Source: Aphanomyces cochlioides (lineage: Eukaryota > Oomycota > Saprolegniomycetes > Saprolegniales > Verrucalvaceae). Taken from it: a stretch of 64,000 nt of DNA. The position numbers and the translations under genes are program-made. Each line of letters opens with the position of its first letter. Within the stretch, counting starts at the first letter, position 1. The notes under the pieces were generated by a model. That model saw only the letters and a list, made by a program, of their open reading frames with translations, had not been told where the DNA came from and ran no database searches. Below, piece after piece: positions 21,601-34,552 of the stretch. The stretch is from assembly GCA_019828595.1 (NCBI GenBank), contig JAHQRK010000017.1, forward strand, positions 806,001 to 870,000. Direction: 5' to 3'.

Positions 21601-24600
21601 AAGTAATACGATGACCAAGTCTTTAAGGTGTCCGCTTGAACCAAAGGTGTGATGGATTTCCATTTTAAAATGCAAGATTCAATAGATGATGCATTTCGTA
21701 CTGTGTTAAGCACTTCATCCAAAAACACAGCATTTGGCAATCGTTCCAGTTGGCGTTTTTGATGAGCAGTAGGCATACTACTCCATTGATTCAAACACGT
21801 TTGATAAAAATCCTCAACTGCAGCTTGAGCATCACTAGTTTGTTGACACTGCAGGTAAATCGCAGCCAAAACGTCTGGAAAACGACTGTTCAAATAGCGC
21901 TGTTTATCACTTTGGTTGTGAATTGATCCGAAGAATGATTTCAATCGATCATTATCATTCAATGCCATTGAGGCTTCCAGGAAATACCCCATATGATTTG
22001 CCAAGAAGGGTTCATTTTGTTGCCACAGATCCAAAGACTCAACTTCTTCTAACACTTTGTCCCATCTGTTCAAGGTGGCTAAACAATTATATTGCTCAGA
22101 TTTCCATCTTTGTTGTTCTAATAGCGATATGTCTTGGGATTTGTCGAGTAATTTGAATTTTGCTTCTGCATCCTTGTAATGTTGAATTGCAGCGACAAGG
22201 TCACCAGATAATTGCGCATGAAGAGCTAAGTTAGTTTCGGATAGGACGCAGGTTTCAGCTGACAGAGCCATCATGTAGGGCTCATTTTGCACCATCTGTA
22301 GGATATGGTGCAATTGATTCCAAGCCATGCTCACAATTTGCGAGTCGGCAGCTCTAATGATAATTTCTTCTAGGATTCGTTGGCCCGTGGTAAAATTTCG
22401 GCTTGCAATACTTGAAATGCCAACGATGTCGGGGGCTAACAAAAGTGTCGATGGATGACGCAGTAGTGACAAGTAAGCTTGGTGCAAACTGGCAACAAAA
22501 AAAGTGTTGTGTTGGGATTGCTGGAGCAACGCCTCAATTTTAGTGATAACTTGGGATTGCGTAGACGCGCTAAAATTTGGAAGAACTGTTGAAAGAATAA
22601 TCGAAAACAGCGAGGTTGCTGTTGCTGTGTGCGATGCGGCAACTGCTAACAATGGACGAAAAATATCCATGCGAGGAATTTGAATATCCGGAAATTCTCC
22701 AACTCGGTAAGCTCGATAGAGTGAAACTTTGCTTCCTTTAGATTTTGCTTGTTTGATCCGGGCAATCTCAAGTTTTTTTGATCGGCTGGCTTGGTCCTGA
22801 AAGTAGCTCTTCGTGCGATTTTCTTGATTTCCTGGCACATTGTCGCTATGCTTTGTAAATCGTTTTGCAGTAATATCTAGAAGCAGTAAGACATTGGTAT
22901 GGAGGTATATTTACCACGTCGATGACTAGATGAATTGGGCGCGCTGCTTTCGACTTGAGACTGAGTAAAGTGTTGCGCCTGTGTTTGAGACCAAATGGGG
23001 TCTTGGGTAGCTTTTACAAATCCACCTTCAAAAATTGCTGACTGGCTTTGCAATGCTTGAGCATCTTGGGAAAACAGTGGAGTCAAGATATTTTGAGTGC
23101 GGTGCTCCCACGAAGTATCAATCGTTAGCTGTTCAAAATTGGCTGAGGACGATAATGGCTCGCTGAATAGAAACTGTTTATTGTCTGAAGAAGCTTGACA
23201 CAATGAGAGCCACAACTTTGGAGCATACTTGACCCAATCTTCTGTAGTTTGGTTATGATAGAGAGGCCCAAATAGTGCCAACAATCTGTCGTCGCAAGAA
23301 GAAGGTAGTTGTTTTTCCCAAAATTCATAAGCTCTTTCTCGCACGTCGGCAATTCTGCTTGATAGAGCTTTCAAAGATATTAATTGCACGGCAGGCACAG
23401 ACAATTTATCAATCGAAATGACGAATTGCAAAACTTTCATTTGACAAGACTCATTTTCAAACGCAAAGAGGACGGAGCAATCACCAGAAAGTATCACCAT
23501 TTGATAGTCTTCTGATAAATTGGGCCATACTTTTGTCATCACATCTATCAGCCTTAGGGGCACATCGGGATTGTTGTGACGTAATAATCGTGGAAGATGG
23601 GGTCTCAAGAAACGAAATATTTCCGCCGCTTGTAAGTTGCTCGAGTAAACAATATCCAGAGTACATAATAGTAATGTGTCCTGGACCCAAATTCGAGGAA
23701 AAATGGACATCAACCGATTGAGCGTGGATTCGTCAACAATAGGAGGATAGTGAAATGAGACTTGCTTAACACATGTAAGAAAACGATCAGGTTTCTCTTC
23801 TTGAAAGAATTGGGCGAGCTGAGTTTCGACTGACGTTTGAAAAGCTGTCGAATGCATGTGTTTGAGAACTAGGCCAGCAATATCAGCTGCTAATAGTGGT
23901 GTAGTTTTGTGCATCGACACCATTCGAGTCAGCATATTACTTTCCAACTTCGTCCGAGCATTTCGCAGAAGAAATTCAAATGAGGTTGCTGGTGAGGTTG
24001 CATCAAATGCCAAGGACAAAAGCATAGCAACAATCTGCATTCCTGCGACGTGTTTCGCAGTGTCAAGCTTGTCGTTTCCGTCTCCACCTATCATGTCCAT
24101 AATTGCATCGCCATTTAAAAAACGGCATTGGCTTGGGTATCGGAACAAAAAGCTCTCGATCAAGTACAAGTTGTCGCGAAGAATTGCTGCTGAAGTATTG
24201 GGAGACACAGCGATGAGATGTTTCACGAATTGTGAAAGGTCATAATCAATCGTTTCCAAATGCCACGTGTCTACAACTAAATGACAAATATCTCGTAAAA
24301 TGTAATGAAATTCCTCAAGTTTTGGTACTTCAACTATCAGCTCGACAATGGGGCCAACAAATTTAGCTGCGTATGGCTCAAAAATTGCAGGGCGATTCAA
24401 TACAAGTTTGCATAAAAATATGCGAGTGGCGGTAGATGAATGTGACGATAGATTAAACCACACTTTTTCTATCCACCCAGGCATAGCAGTATTTGACCAT
24501 TGGCTATGAAACAGGGTCTCCATGTGTTTGATGGTCTGCATGAGTGGTATCATGCATGGATGCATATTCAAAATATCCAACTCCAACACTTCGTCATCCG

Positions 24601-27600
24601 TTTCTTCCGACGTTGGGTTACTCGAGAGTTGTTCACCTTCAGACGACTGGCTCAAGCTGCTTCCAGCCAAAAACTGGCTTGAGATGTCCATTCTTTGAAA
24701 TTGTCTCGATTGTGTCCTTTTCCTTGCATCTGATAGATATTTTGTCGGAAATGATGTTGTCTCAGTTTCAAAACTGTACTCTTGGGACTGATCAACAATC
24801 TTGGGCCAAATTTGATCTGCAAAGAGCAGTTGCGTATAAAATTTCTCTTGAGTTTGCGTTTTACGCACCGTGATGAGCAAGCATCGATAAGCTGCAACGG
24901 CACACGAATTCTCCGGATTTGCGCTCTTTTGGCTCGCAGCTTTACATAATCTCATTGTCAACTCATTGCCTTTGGCTGGGGCATCAGCATATACTGGATT
25001 AACAGAATGTCGTATTGCATCACCAGAGAGGCACGAATAGAGAAGCTCCAACGATCCAAAGGCCATGACTAGAGATATAACTGGGGATTGATCGTTGAGC
25101 ACAATATTCATAAGGTATTTTACGAATGGGACACCAAAAGAGGCCATTGTAAACAGCTTTATGATATCAGCCTCTTCCAACTGATGCACCAAACGAGAAA
25201 AGACTTGGCAGTGCAACTCTGTTCGAATATAATCATCCAAGCCAAAATCAAACAGCAATTGGAGAAGTTCGAGGCAAACGGGGTAGATTCGGCACACAGG
25301 TACTTCAAGAGCAAAAGATTCCAATGCATCCTGAATCGCGGAGTAGAATACATGGCTTTTCTTTTCTTTCAAGCTTTGAAACAGAGTTTTAAGTAGACCA
25401 ATTTGGCTACTTTTCACAAGAACGAATAGATATGACTGAAAGAGCATTTCAAATGCATCAAATGCCACTGTTCCCTTGGTGATATCGTTCGAATTGACAG
25501 GAAAATCATGAATGACGAGATGTGCTATTCCCTCCGTCATGATTTCTGTGCAATCGGGAGAAAACTTCAACATATGTGGGATTAAATGCATGGCATCAAC
25601 CTTCAGAGACGCTGGTTTAGAGTTGTCACAAAGCAATTGCTTGATTCCGAGAGCGCAATCAAATAAAGCCAACGACTTTACATCTTGAAAGTTATTAAGA
25701 ACTTGGTCAAGAATCTTAAGCAATGAAGATTGGTCCTTTGCGACTATACTCAACGCGTATTTTGCAAAGTCATTCACATATGGCGCCAGACCATCGGACG
25801 ATTTTGGATTTGCTTCAAGAACACGTAGAAACGTATTTAAAGCGCAACTTTCGTATTTTTCAATATTGGACATCAAACCAACGGCAACGTTAAGCCAAAT
25901 CGATGAGTTGTGTAGAGAACTGTCAAATGTGGACGCAAATAAGTCATAATTTTCGTCTGTCGACTTCAAAATGAAGCTAGCTAGATCCCAATCCAGTTCA
26001 ATAGCAGTCTAATTGGACATAGTTAGATCAGTGGTGTGTAGCTTTCACGAAGGCATACTTGCATTGCTGTTCGGGCGATCTGATCTCTAATAGGAGATCT
26101 CGTGTTGTTCCTTCTTTCTGTAATTGCCATTTTGGCAAAATCATTTGCAATATCCTTTTGCTGATCATGACTCCAAAAATTGATTTTGTGCAACTAAAAT
26201 ACATATGAAACAGTTTGATGAAATCAAATACCTCTGAGTATGTTGCACATATCCATTGGACTAAGTTTGAGTCCATGTTAAATAAGTTTTCCCGACGATA
26301 AGGTGAATTGTTCAAAAATTGGAGTAAAACATTGCGAAACAAGACGTTTTGTCTTCTCAGCAATGATTGGCACAGGTTCATCCAAACTTGAGTATCCGAA
26401 AATTCCTTAAGCCCCACACGACCAGGCTCAATTCTAGCTTGTACAACAAATTCCAAAAATTTATTGTCAACAAGCCCAGATTGATCAACTTGTTTTGACA
26501 ATAATGGAAGTGAAGTTTCTGAATTCATGGCCAACGTAACGAGCTTGCAAACTCCTTCGAACGCTCGGTTTCGTGCTTGAGTTGGCTTGTCAACATTTGC
26601 AAAGAAGTGTTTTGCTGCAACAAATACTCGGTGTGAGTTTTGCACATCAGCATTCGTACTCAATAAGCGCTTCATAGAAGCGCTGGGATCGAGCAGCACA
26701 TTTTCATCAATCAAACTTGAATTTCCGAGAGTGATAGAACAAGCCCAAGTATAGCATTCGGTTGACGCAGCGAGTGTTTCATACCACACGTTTTTCATGC
26801 CCTCAAGAAAGTACAAACTAATCAACTCTTGTGGAGCCAAGACATCAATCAGTTGCCCCACTGTGTGAGATTTCTGGTATTGCTTTAACCATTCCTTGCA
26901 CGACCCTGTCATTCCAACCATCCGAGACAGCGTCACGAAAAGTTTCAGACATCGATTACGAAAATCTGGAGAAGCGTTTGCAATATTCAAGAACAACCAT
27001 AAAGTAAAGCTTTCCAAGTTGAGACATTCGGAACCGCCCAAAATCGTTCTATCTGGATTTTCATGTTGTAGGGTTGGGGCGCTCTTCAAAATAATCTTTT
27101 CCATGTGGTCTACGGCATGATGTAATGATAAAGCTGAATCCGAGCCTTCAGACTTAATTGCCAGTAGCAAATACTTGAGGATTGACATTGCGTAAATGTC
27201 GACCATTTCCTGGTCCTCCCTAAAGTCTCTGTAGAACTGATTTACCGCCAATGCTATTCCCAGGCGGCAGGAACGCACAGGGTGAGAGCTGAGAGCAAAT
27301 AATCGCTCAAAAAGAGTATGAGCAGAAAATGAAGTACTTCCTGGTTGTTTACTGGCGTATTTGAGAAATGTTGACAATGACAGCGCGCAAACCTCTCGTG
27401 CTCCACCATCATCTGCACTCGAGATACCATCAATCAATGAGTCGAGAAAGATTTGTGCTTCGGAAGGATACATGGATGATATTCCACTGAACCATCGTAA
27501 CAGCTGGGACAACAAAGGAGCAAAGAGAGACCGTGTGATAGTGTCTGCATCCGAGGCTAACTTTACCAATGAGGGACATACATTTGCCCAGTGATCATAA

Positions 27601-30458
27601 TAAATCGATTTTTCATTAGCACTGCTCTTGGACCGGGGTAGAGTTGCAGTTTTTCCACATAAATATAATACCATTGCATGATATCCTTCTGCAGCGGCAG
27701 ACTTGATTCCCCTGTCGATACTTGTCAACGCCAAATCTTTCATCTGATGCAGAATATTACTGATAGGAATATCAACATGAACATTTTCCATAGCAAGGGA
27801 GATATCTAATGGTGCACTGATTCGAAGCTGTGGATCTTCTTCCTGGACAACATAGCGACTATATCCTCCCATTGAACCCAAGAGTTTCAACAACTTCAAC
27901 TGAATTGTCAAGCCTTCATTTGAAGTACTCAAGTATGGAGCAAATAATGGTAGAAGCTCTTGGTAGAATGGTTTCAATGCGTTTGGTTGAACTTGGTGCC
28001 AATTCTCCAACGCTGATACAGCAGCAACCGCAGTATCATTGTGGGATGTTCCAAGAGACAGGGCCTGCTTCAGAGCTGGAATGAGCATTTTGACGTCAAC
28101 CATTGAGAGAGGGGTGGCCAAGACAAAGATTGACGTCGACACGAGTAGCTCATTACTATATGCCTTCATTGCATTGACCACTCCCAAAATAAAGTCAACG
28201 TATTCATCTTGCACAGCAGGTGGAATGGATACTTCGATCGCCAAAACTCGCGACACCACTGTAGCCAGACGATATAGCACAGAAACTAGAGGGGATTCTC
28301 TTGATCTCGAAAAAATCCACTTCAAGAAAAGGGGAATCTACATGGTTAACTTTCAGAAAATATCTCTCTTTTATGGTACCCATGGTTGAAATGACGATTG
28401 AACTGATGGAAGCCATCTCTCACAAAATTCTGTCAAGTTTAGTGCGATAGTTTGATCGCGACTGACCAGTGGCTACATAAAATTACATTACAATTATCTC
28501 ATGTGATTGAAGTGTACCTCGAATTCGGATGCATCCTCTTCTGTCTTGTTTTCTTTCTGTTTATAGCGAAGGTCAAGACGCTCGAAAACTTCTAAGATTG
28601 ACTCCATAAATACGTCAACAATTTTCCCGTGATTTGTTTGGTCCTTAAGCCTCTTCAATAGATTTCGCCACAGAATTTCATATTCAAAGAGTAAACGCGG
28701 TTCGGGCAGTCCTGTGTCAGGGTGATACAAGGTTTCCTATTAGAACTCTCATTTTCCAGAACAATGTTTTGGCCTACTTCCTGAGATGGATTTAGTTGAG
28801 TTGATACAGTGAGCAAGATGCCATGACGAATAACTCTATCGATCGCATTTCCAATAGGAAGGGCTTGAAAGATCGAAACTAGAGAAATCTCAGCCTGGTA
28901 TTTCACATAGATTGCGCTTGAAGGGTATGCTTCAAGAATTCGACATGCTAATGTGACAGCAAAATTTTCGACTGCAGCGTCATTTGATTGCATCTACCAA
29001 AAAATTATTAAGGTTTGCCACATCTGCTGCTTACATTTCGGACAAAGTGACCATAGCAAGTCGTAAAACGGCACAAGAGCATCCATTTAAACTTCATTTT
29101 TTCTCGCATAGCCATGACATCTTCACCATATTTTACCAATCTGGTGTGAATCTTAGACAGTGCACCGTCTCCCATAAAGGCAGGAATAATCGCTGCAAAA
29201 CTGCCTAAGCCAGCTAAAGCAATCGATACCTTGTCGTCACTCATCTTTTCCGTCAAACACGACAGGAATTCCTTCAAGAATTTGTTGAAATGTTTCTTGT
29301 TTTGTGCTACATCAGACACCAGTCCTTGTGCAATGATATCGAAGGCCCCATCAAGACAAGAAAACGCAGGTTTCCGAACCTAGGATATAATACAGAACGA
29401 AATCAGAAGTGATCAATTACTTTTTTGTTGGAGCTAGTGCAGCAAAACAAAAGCATGGAATAAAATTGGTAAGTATCCGAGCGAACAATATTTTCAGAGA
29501 ATACTTGGATGTGCCTTCCAAGCAACAATAGGCATGATTTGACAATTGCCAACCGCGATAAATTTCCTGACGTAGCGGTGGCTAAGGTAACATGCATGTA
29601 CCTACAGATTGAATCAAGTAAGGTACAATGTAAACGGGTATACTTGAATAGCTTATCCCGAAATCCTTTGTCGTAGGTATTTGCAGTGATTATTTCAGCT
29701 AGGCAGGTGAACGAACCATTGATGATTTGTAGCTCTAGACATGAAATGTTATATCCAATGACATCTAGAATTGACTTACCAGGGGAATTGCTGGCAAATT
29801 GCTTGTCCAGAGCAGCCTCGATCCATGAGCGTATGTTCTCACGACTGCTATCCATTTCTTGGGGGTACTTTTGCAATAGTGCACCTAATAACTCGAGTAT
29901 GACTCCTTTCACAGTTTGTGTGCATTTCGAAGACTTCAGTTCATCCAAAAGTCTCCCGATGAGTCGAGGTAGTTGAAAACTGGCAGAAGGCGGTGCATAA
30001 TGTTTCACAGAGTATTTCACAAGATACCCTGCTTCACTTCGGCACTTAGATGCCATTTGAGAGGATGTGAGGACGTTGCAACAAGTCAGAACGAGAGTTT
30101 CAACGTGGCTAGCGAGAGACTGTCTAATCGTATCATGCATGTCCTTTAGGAAGGTCACGAGATGTTCCAAGGTGAAAGCAAGCAGTGTCGCGTACGTTTT
30201 TCGTAATCCCGTGTCTTGTAGCTGCAAAATATCAAGAAGACTTGGAGTCGGCCCAGACGATCCATGAAACAGTCGACTGCAACACTTTTCCGCAGCGGCT
30301 CGAGACTCCAATGAGTTTCGAGTTGCACGTCGAAAGAGAGTCGTCACTGCGCTCTCAATCGTATCCTTTTCCACTTCGACATCCTTGGACGATGCAATGT
30401 TGTAAAGCTGATGGAGAGCGCGATCGAGTTCCTTGAAGCGGTTGCTCTTGTCGTTCAT
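18698..30458 (-). CDS. PRKDC: DNA-PKcs-type PI3K-related protein kinase
   Basis: Giant gene of about 11.8 kb, with an estimated product near 3,700 residues. It starts at ATG 30458 ([17 protein letters not shown]). The long N-terminal half is HEAT-like helices (about 30458-26028). About 25969-22877 includes a NUC194-like region and ends with [16 protein letters not shown], resembling the phospho-cluster segment of DNA-PKcs. The FAT region (22838-20687) opens with [17 protein letters not shown], a word very close to DNA-PKcs. Kinase domain: [32 protein letters not shown], catalytic loop [13 protein letters not shown] and [10 protein letters not shown]. It ends in a [31 protein letters not shown]. 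Introns are ~40-50 bases. Kinase residues look intact. It is expected to act in DNA double-strand-break repair by end joining with Ku. Not every intron was traced. Confidence 0.9.
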
Positions 30459-30477
30459 GGCGCACTTCCTGCTTTTC

Positions 30478-30550
30478 AATTATCCGGAATCAACAGCAAA
30501 ATTTACCCGGATATGGATGGACATTTGAGATAAATCCGGATCCGGATACA
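30478..30550. promoter_or_regulatory. CCGGAT cluster upstream of the DNA-PKcs-like gene
   Basis: Four copies of the word (TATCCGGAAT, ACCCGGATAT, and the tandem AATCCGGATCCGGATAC) lie 20-90 bases upstream of the minus-strand start at 30458. Confidence 0.5.
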
Positions 30551-30827
30551 GCGTTCCATTGACAACCATCAAGAGGTTCACGCGCAAGGTTTTCATCCAT
30601 GGCGATCCAAGGCGAGACGCGTGATTGGGACGTCTAGGAGGCATGTCTGTATGATGGCAGAAAAAAGAGATGTCAACGGAGCAACCAGAACCGCCGCGGG
30701 AGGTCCTCGATATGGTGCCTCGATATGGTGTGGTGTCGGTTGTTCTGTTTTCTTCCATGCGACGGACGTCACGCGACAAACGAGCGGCATTGGTTCATTT
30801 TGAAATTTGCGTACCTTTGACTCCAAG

Positions 30828-31841
30828 ATGGCAGCAAGACGAAGGGCATGGAATGCCCTGAAAGTTGACGTGGTTCGCGTGGCGCGCATGGAGGCAGCCG
30901 TGGCTTTGGCCAACCAACGATCCAAGGCGCGAGCCGCTGTCCGACCAGCAGAACGACCCGCAAGACGAGCTGTAGAACCCAATGAACAACCTCAGCAAGG
31001 CCTTCAAGACGAATGTCAACAACAGCATGAAGGACCTGAAGATCAAGCTGAAGGACCCCAACAACAATACGAACAACATCAACAACTACATGAACGAGTT
31101 CAAGATCAAGCTGAAGATCCCCAACTACAATATGAACGACATCAACAACAACATGAAGGTCCTCAATAAGGTGAGGATCAAGGTGAAGATCAAGTTGGAG
31201 ATCAAGCTGAAGATCAAGCTGGAGATCAAGCTGACGAAGATTTGGTCAACTCTGGTTTCTTATTTCAAGTAACCGCGATGGTTTTGTTTGGCATCTGTGG
31301 CATTGTGTGCAGCGAGCCTTGTGTGGCCTTCTCTCGCGGCATTTTTACATGGGTGACACACTTGGTTGTGGCTCATATTGGCTGTCCTGTCGTCTTTGTG
31401 AGCTACAGCGCCGCGATCTTTTTGCTTTGTACTCTACTCTCTTCCATTCGGAGTCGTCACCATGAGAAGACTTTGAAGGAAGACCGCCTGGGGAAGCTCC
31501 CATTGGCGACGCTCGTGACGCCACGGCTTGTGTCCACGACCGCGACGCCTCAGGCCAAGTTGGTTGCAGTCCATGTAATCCAACGACCCAATGCGACTTC
31601 CATGTTGGCCATGTCTACGTTACTTGAGTATCGTCGCCGTAGAGATTTGCCACTACTCCATGCGAAGATCCTAGTGGGTCCAATTCATGCCATCTTAGTC
31701 AACGGCACGATTGTGTATATCGTGCACATTGCGGCAGACAATGTGACCAAGTGGAGCATTACTGCAACTGCGGGTGAAGTGGAAGACGGCGACGCCTTGC
31801 TTGCCTTTGAGATCAACGTTCTTGAGCGCCATCACAGCTAG
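30828..31841 (+). CDS. two-span membrane protein with Gln/Glu/Asp repeats, interrupted by one in-frame stop
   Basis: From ATG 30828 (MAARRRAWNALKVDVV) the frame runs through a basic segment and repeats rich in Q, E, D and H (PEDQAEGPQQQYEQHQQL and similar), meets a TAA at 31167-31169, then continues in the same frame with GEDQGEDQVGDQAEDQAGDQ and on to two hydrophobic spans (VTAMVLFGICGIVC and GCPVVFVSYSAAIFLLCTLL). A ~120-residue cytosolic/lumenal domain (LVAVHVIQRPNATSM, AKILVGPIHAILVNGTIVYI) ends at TAG 31839-31841. No intron I can see removes the TAA, so this is either a nonsense-disrupted gene or two products. A possible upstream exon starts at ATG 30670 (MSTEQPEPPREVL). Confidence 0.55.
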
Positions 31842-32111
31842 TCCATTCTGGTCCTCCGCGCCGTCGCTGCGTAAATTCTGTCAAATGTATTGACGCATAC
31901 TCTTGCAAGTACTCCAAATTAAATTTCTCTTTATTCAAATGATGGAGATAATGCGCACGAGAGTTACTCTTTCCACTTTGTCGGAGGAAGCAGTCCTGAA
32001 GATTTATTATTGAGATCTCCGCCCACATTCTAAGTGACAGATGCCTGGAGTCCAGACAGCTCGAATTGCTCAGTTGCAAAAAAGACTTACCAAGCAGTTG
32101 GAGGGGGATAC
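31842..32111. other. spacer between convergent genes
   Basis: A minus-strand frame (MWAEISIINLQDCFLRQ to EFTQRRRGGPEWTS, about 32028-31840) has no recognised family. It is probably 3' untranslated sequence of the PCGF gene. Confidence 0.3.
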
Positions 32112-33098
32112 TTATATATCGCGTTCGGCAAAGCTAGACGACTCGGGGCCATAGGCATCCAATGTGGACGTACTTTCATCGATGCGACGGTATTCCATTT
32201 CAATCGGAGACGATCGCTTCCACATTGTCTTTTGAATAAACTGGAGCGAATGTTCCTTGCCGAGAATCTTGTCCTTGCAACGGATCTGGATTTCCCCGAG
32301 CTCGATTGGCACATTGACTTTGCCCAACATCTTGCGCAGACATAGTTTTAAGTCCGACACCTATTAAATTGCTATGAGAATAAGATGGACGACAATTATG
32401 TTACTCGGTTCTTGTCAGGAAGCTTCCAGCCAAATGTGAGCTCCTTTGTACGTGGAGGAGGCCCGCAAGCACGAAGAGTGCTACATTAGCGTCAGCAAAG
32501 TCAGTGAGTTTGACTATCTGTCGAATACCTCTTGACAGGGCGAAGAATCATCTTGACGTTTTGACCCTTCATTCGCTTAAACTTGGCCTCTTTGGAGTTT
32601 GAGACTGTGGATTCGTTCCTGGTCTTGAAGTTGAGCTTCTTGTAGAACTTTTCCTCTACGTCAATCAGTAAAGTCGTCAAGAGTATGAGAATATACCATC
32701 AGCTTTGTCTTGGACATCGAGTTGAGGAAAGAGTTTTCGAACAAGGCCTTCCATCACATGATCCTGCCTACACACAGCATGCTCAACATCTATCGTGTCG
32801 CATCGCACAGGACGTGTGGACGTACACAATCTGCGGTGGCTTTGTCTTTGTTCCAGATAGAGGATACGTCCCGAATTCAAGCTGACAGATCGGGCAATTA
32901 TTGCCCACACCGGACACAATGTACCGAAAGATGCAGCTCTTGCAAACTACAGCGACAATGATCAACAAAACGCGAGGCCGACAACGTACATGTGTGTATG
33001 CATTCGCGGATCGTGTAGGGTTGCCTGAAATACCCATGGCAGAGCGTGCAAATGAAGTGCGGGTTCACATCCTTAGTGTCCACCAAGAGTTTCTGCAT
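32112..33098 (-). CDS. Polycomb group RING finger protein (PCGF-like; RING plus RAWUL)
   Basis: ATG 33098 opens MQKLLVDTKDVNPHFICTL and leads straight into a C3HC4 RING: CTLCHGYF, ECIHTFCKSCIFRY, NNCPIC, as in PCGF/BMI1 proteins. Five GT-AG introns (40-60 bases) lie within 33098-32345. A middle segment carries LVRKLFPQLDVQDKADEEKF. The C-terminal exon has a RAWUL-like ubiquitin fold (VSDLKLCLRKMLGKVNV, IELGEIQIRCKDKIL, HSLQFIQKTMWKR) ending ERDI at TAA 32112-32114. About 260 residues, as PCGFs. The expected role is the PRC1 complex that ubiquitinates histone H2A. An upstream in-frame extension to 33164 lacks an ATG. Confidence 0.8.
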
Positions 33099-33219
33099 GG
33101 TCTCCTTGCTTAACAAGTTGATGATGGACCGCCTGCCCCTCAAGGCTTCTCTTCCATTGGTCAATTCTCAAAAAAATAATTTACAGCTCTTTTGCAATAT
33201 TTTAAATTATTTCTTTTTA

Positions 33220-33588
33220 GGGCCCGTCCGGATGCCACATATTATTGAGATAATTCGCAATATTTTGATCAATTATTGCATAATTTTGATTATCGCAAAA
33301 TGCACCTGTCTGGATGCCAAATATTGCATAAATTTTATTGCAATAATTTATTTCAAAACAGGCCAAATATGCAATAAATAATATTCTACTCAATGTAGAA
33401 TATTTTCCCCAATATCGTGTAATCCACACAAATTCCCAATGATTATTTTATTTTCGTGGGAATCCAGACAGTCCGAAATTTTAATTATCGTGATATTATA
33501 ATACGTGGTTTGTATTATTTTGACCAAAATACAAAATATCACATAACGAATTTTCACAATATTTTTTATTTGGCATCCAGACGGGCCC
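33220..33588. mobile_element. MITE copy 1 (Tourist/Harbinger-like)
   Basis: A 369-bp AT-rich non-coding element bounded by terminal inverted repeats GGGCCCGTCCGGATGCCA and (reverse complement) GGGCCCGTCTGGATGCCA, flanked on both sides by a 3-bp TTA target duplication (33217-33219 and 33589-33591). A nearly identical copy lies inverted at 42484-42856. TTA duplication and GGGCCC termini are typical of PIF/Harbinger-derived MITEs. No transposase inside. Confidence 0.9.
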
Positions 33589-33591
33589 TTA

Positions 33592-34552
33592 ACAATCGGA
33601 ATATTCCAATATTATTTTTTTAGGTGTGAGAAGTTCTATTTTGGAAATTCATTTTAAATTGGTTGCGCTTTGGTGGGGAAAGCAGGATGCCACGTATTTC
33701 ACCTAGTCATTTGACAAGCGTGAAGATGTAGAGGACAACAGCAGCTCGCACTAAGAATTCAGCTTGCACCACGGTAAATCACAATAAAAAGCACAATCAA
33801 ATGGATGCGAATGCCGCTTAACTCGAAGATGTTTGCTTCCTTGGATTCTGGCGGGAAATTTGAATTTGCCGCGGATTTCCATAGACTTGCAACAATTCAA
33901 ATTAGTCGAACCCAACGTTCAATGTGGTGGAGGTTGAATACAAGCGCTACGATCGTCCTCGGTTACGATGGCAGAACGACCTAGGGTGCATTGAATCGAA
34001 CAGAGAAATAACATTGGAAGGGCAACAACCTTGAGCCGGGTCAATAAAGAACTCGTCGTCGAATCGTGAAACGTTCGCAAACTTGGAAACGATTTCCATA
34101 TTTCGTCTTGAGCTCAGTGTTATCGTCATGATCCACGGGGCTTGTATCATGACAAGGCAGGATGGGTCACCGAGAGAGTTTGACATCAGAATGGCAATGA
34201 CATGGCATCAAATTACTCACATCATGTACAAAGGCAATCCATGGATTTCCTACGAAAAATGTTGCAGGGAATATCACGCTAGCTCCTTTCAAGTTCGCCC
34301 TCTCTCCACCGAAAAATAGATTCGTTTTCCTATGTAACGACGGCGTGGGTCTGAATCTTGTGATCATAAATTAAATAAATGAAATTTTAATATCGAGAGT
34401 TAGACGGTGCAATTTTTCGTGTGAAAAAAATGGCTAAGTACGAGAAGTAACCACTCGAACTGTGGATCTGATTGGTCGTCACATCAAGGTGACGTTTTGC
34501 ACCGCAGGGAATCTCGACAAGGGTCGCTCGACTTGGTACCGCTCACTTCACG
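33592..34552. other. spacer, no gene recognised
   Basis: Small overlapping frames (33947-34186 minus, 34083-34319 plus, 34167-34367 minus) have no family resemblance or splice pattern. AT-rich stretch near 34365-34440 precedes the NIPA start. Confidence 0.4.

Noticed and set aside
21923..28389. Many plus-strand frames inside the DNA-PKcs-like gene
   Set aside because: They are antisense shadows; the minus strand carries the clear PIKK homology.
31843..32079. 88-codon minus-strand frame considered as a Mediator-subunit-like gene
   Set aside because: No motif matched, and it sits where the PCGF 3' untranslated region should be.
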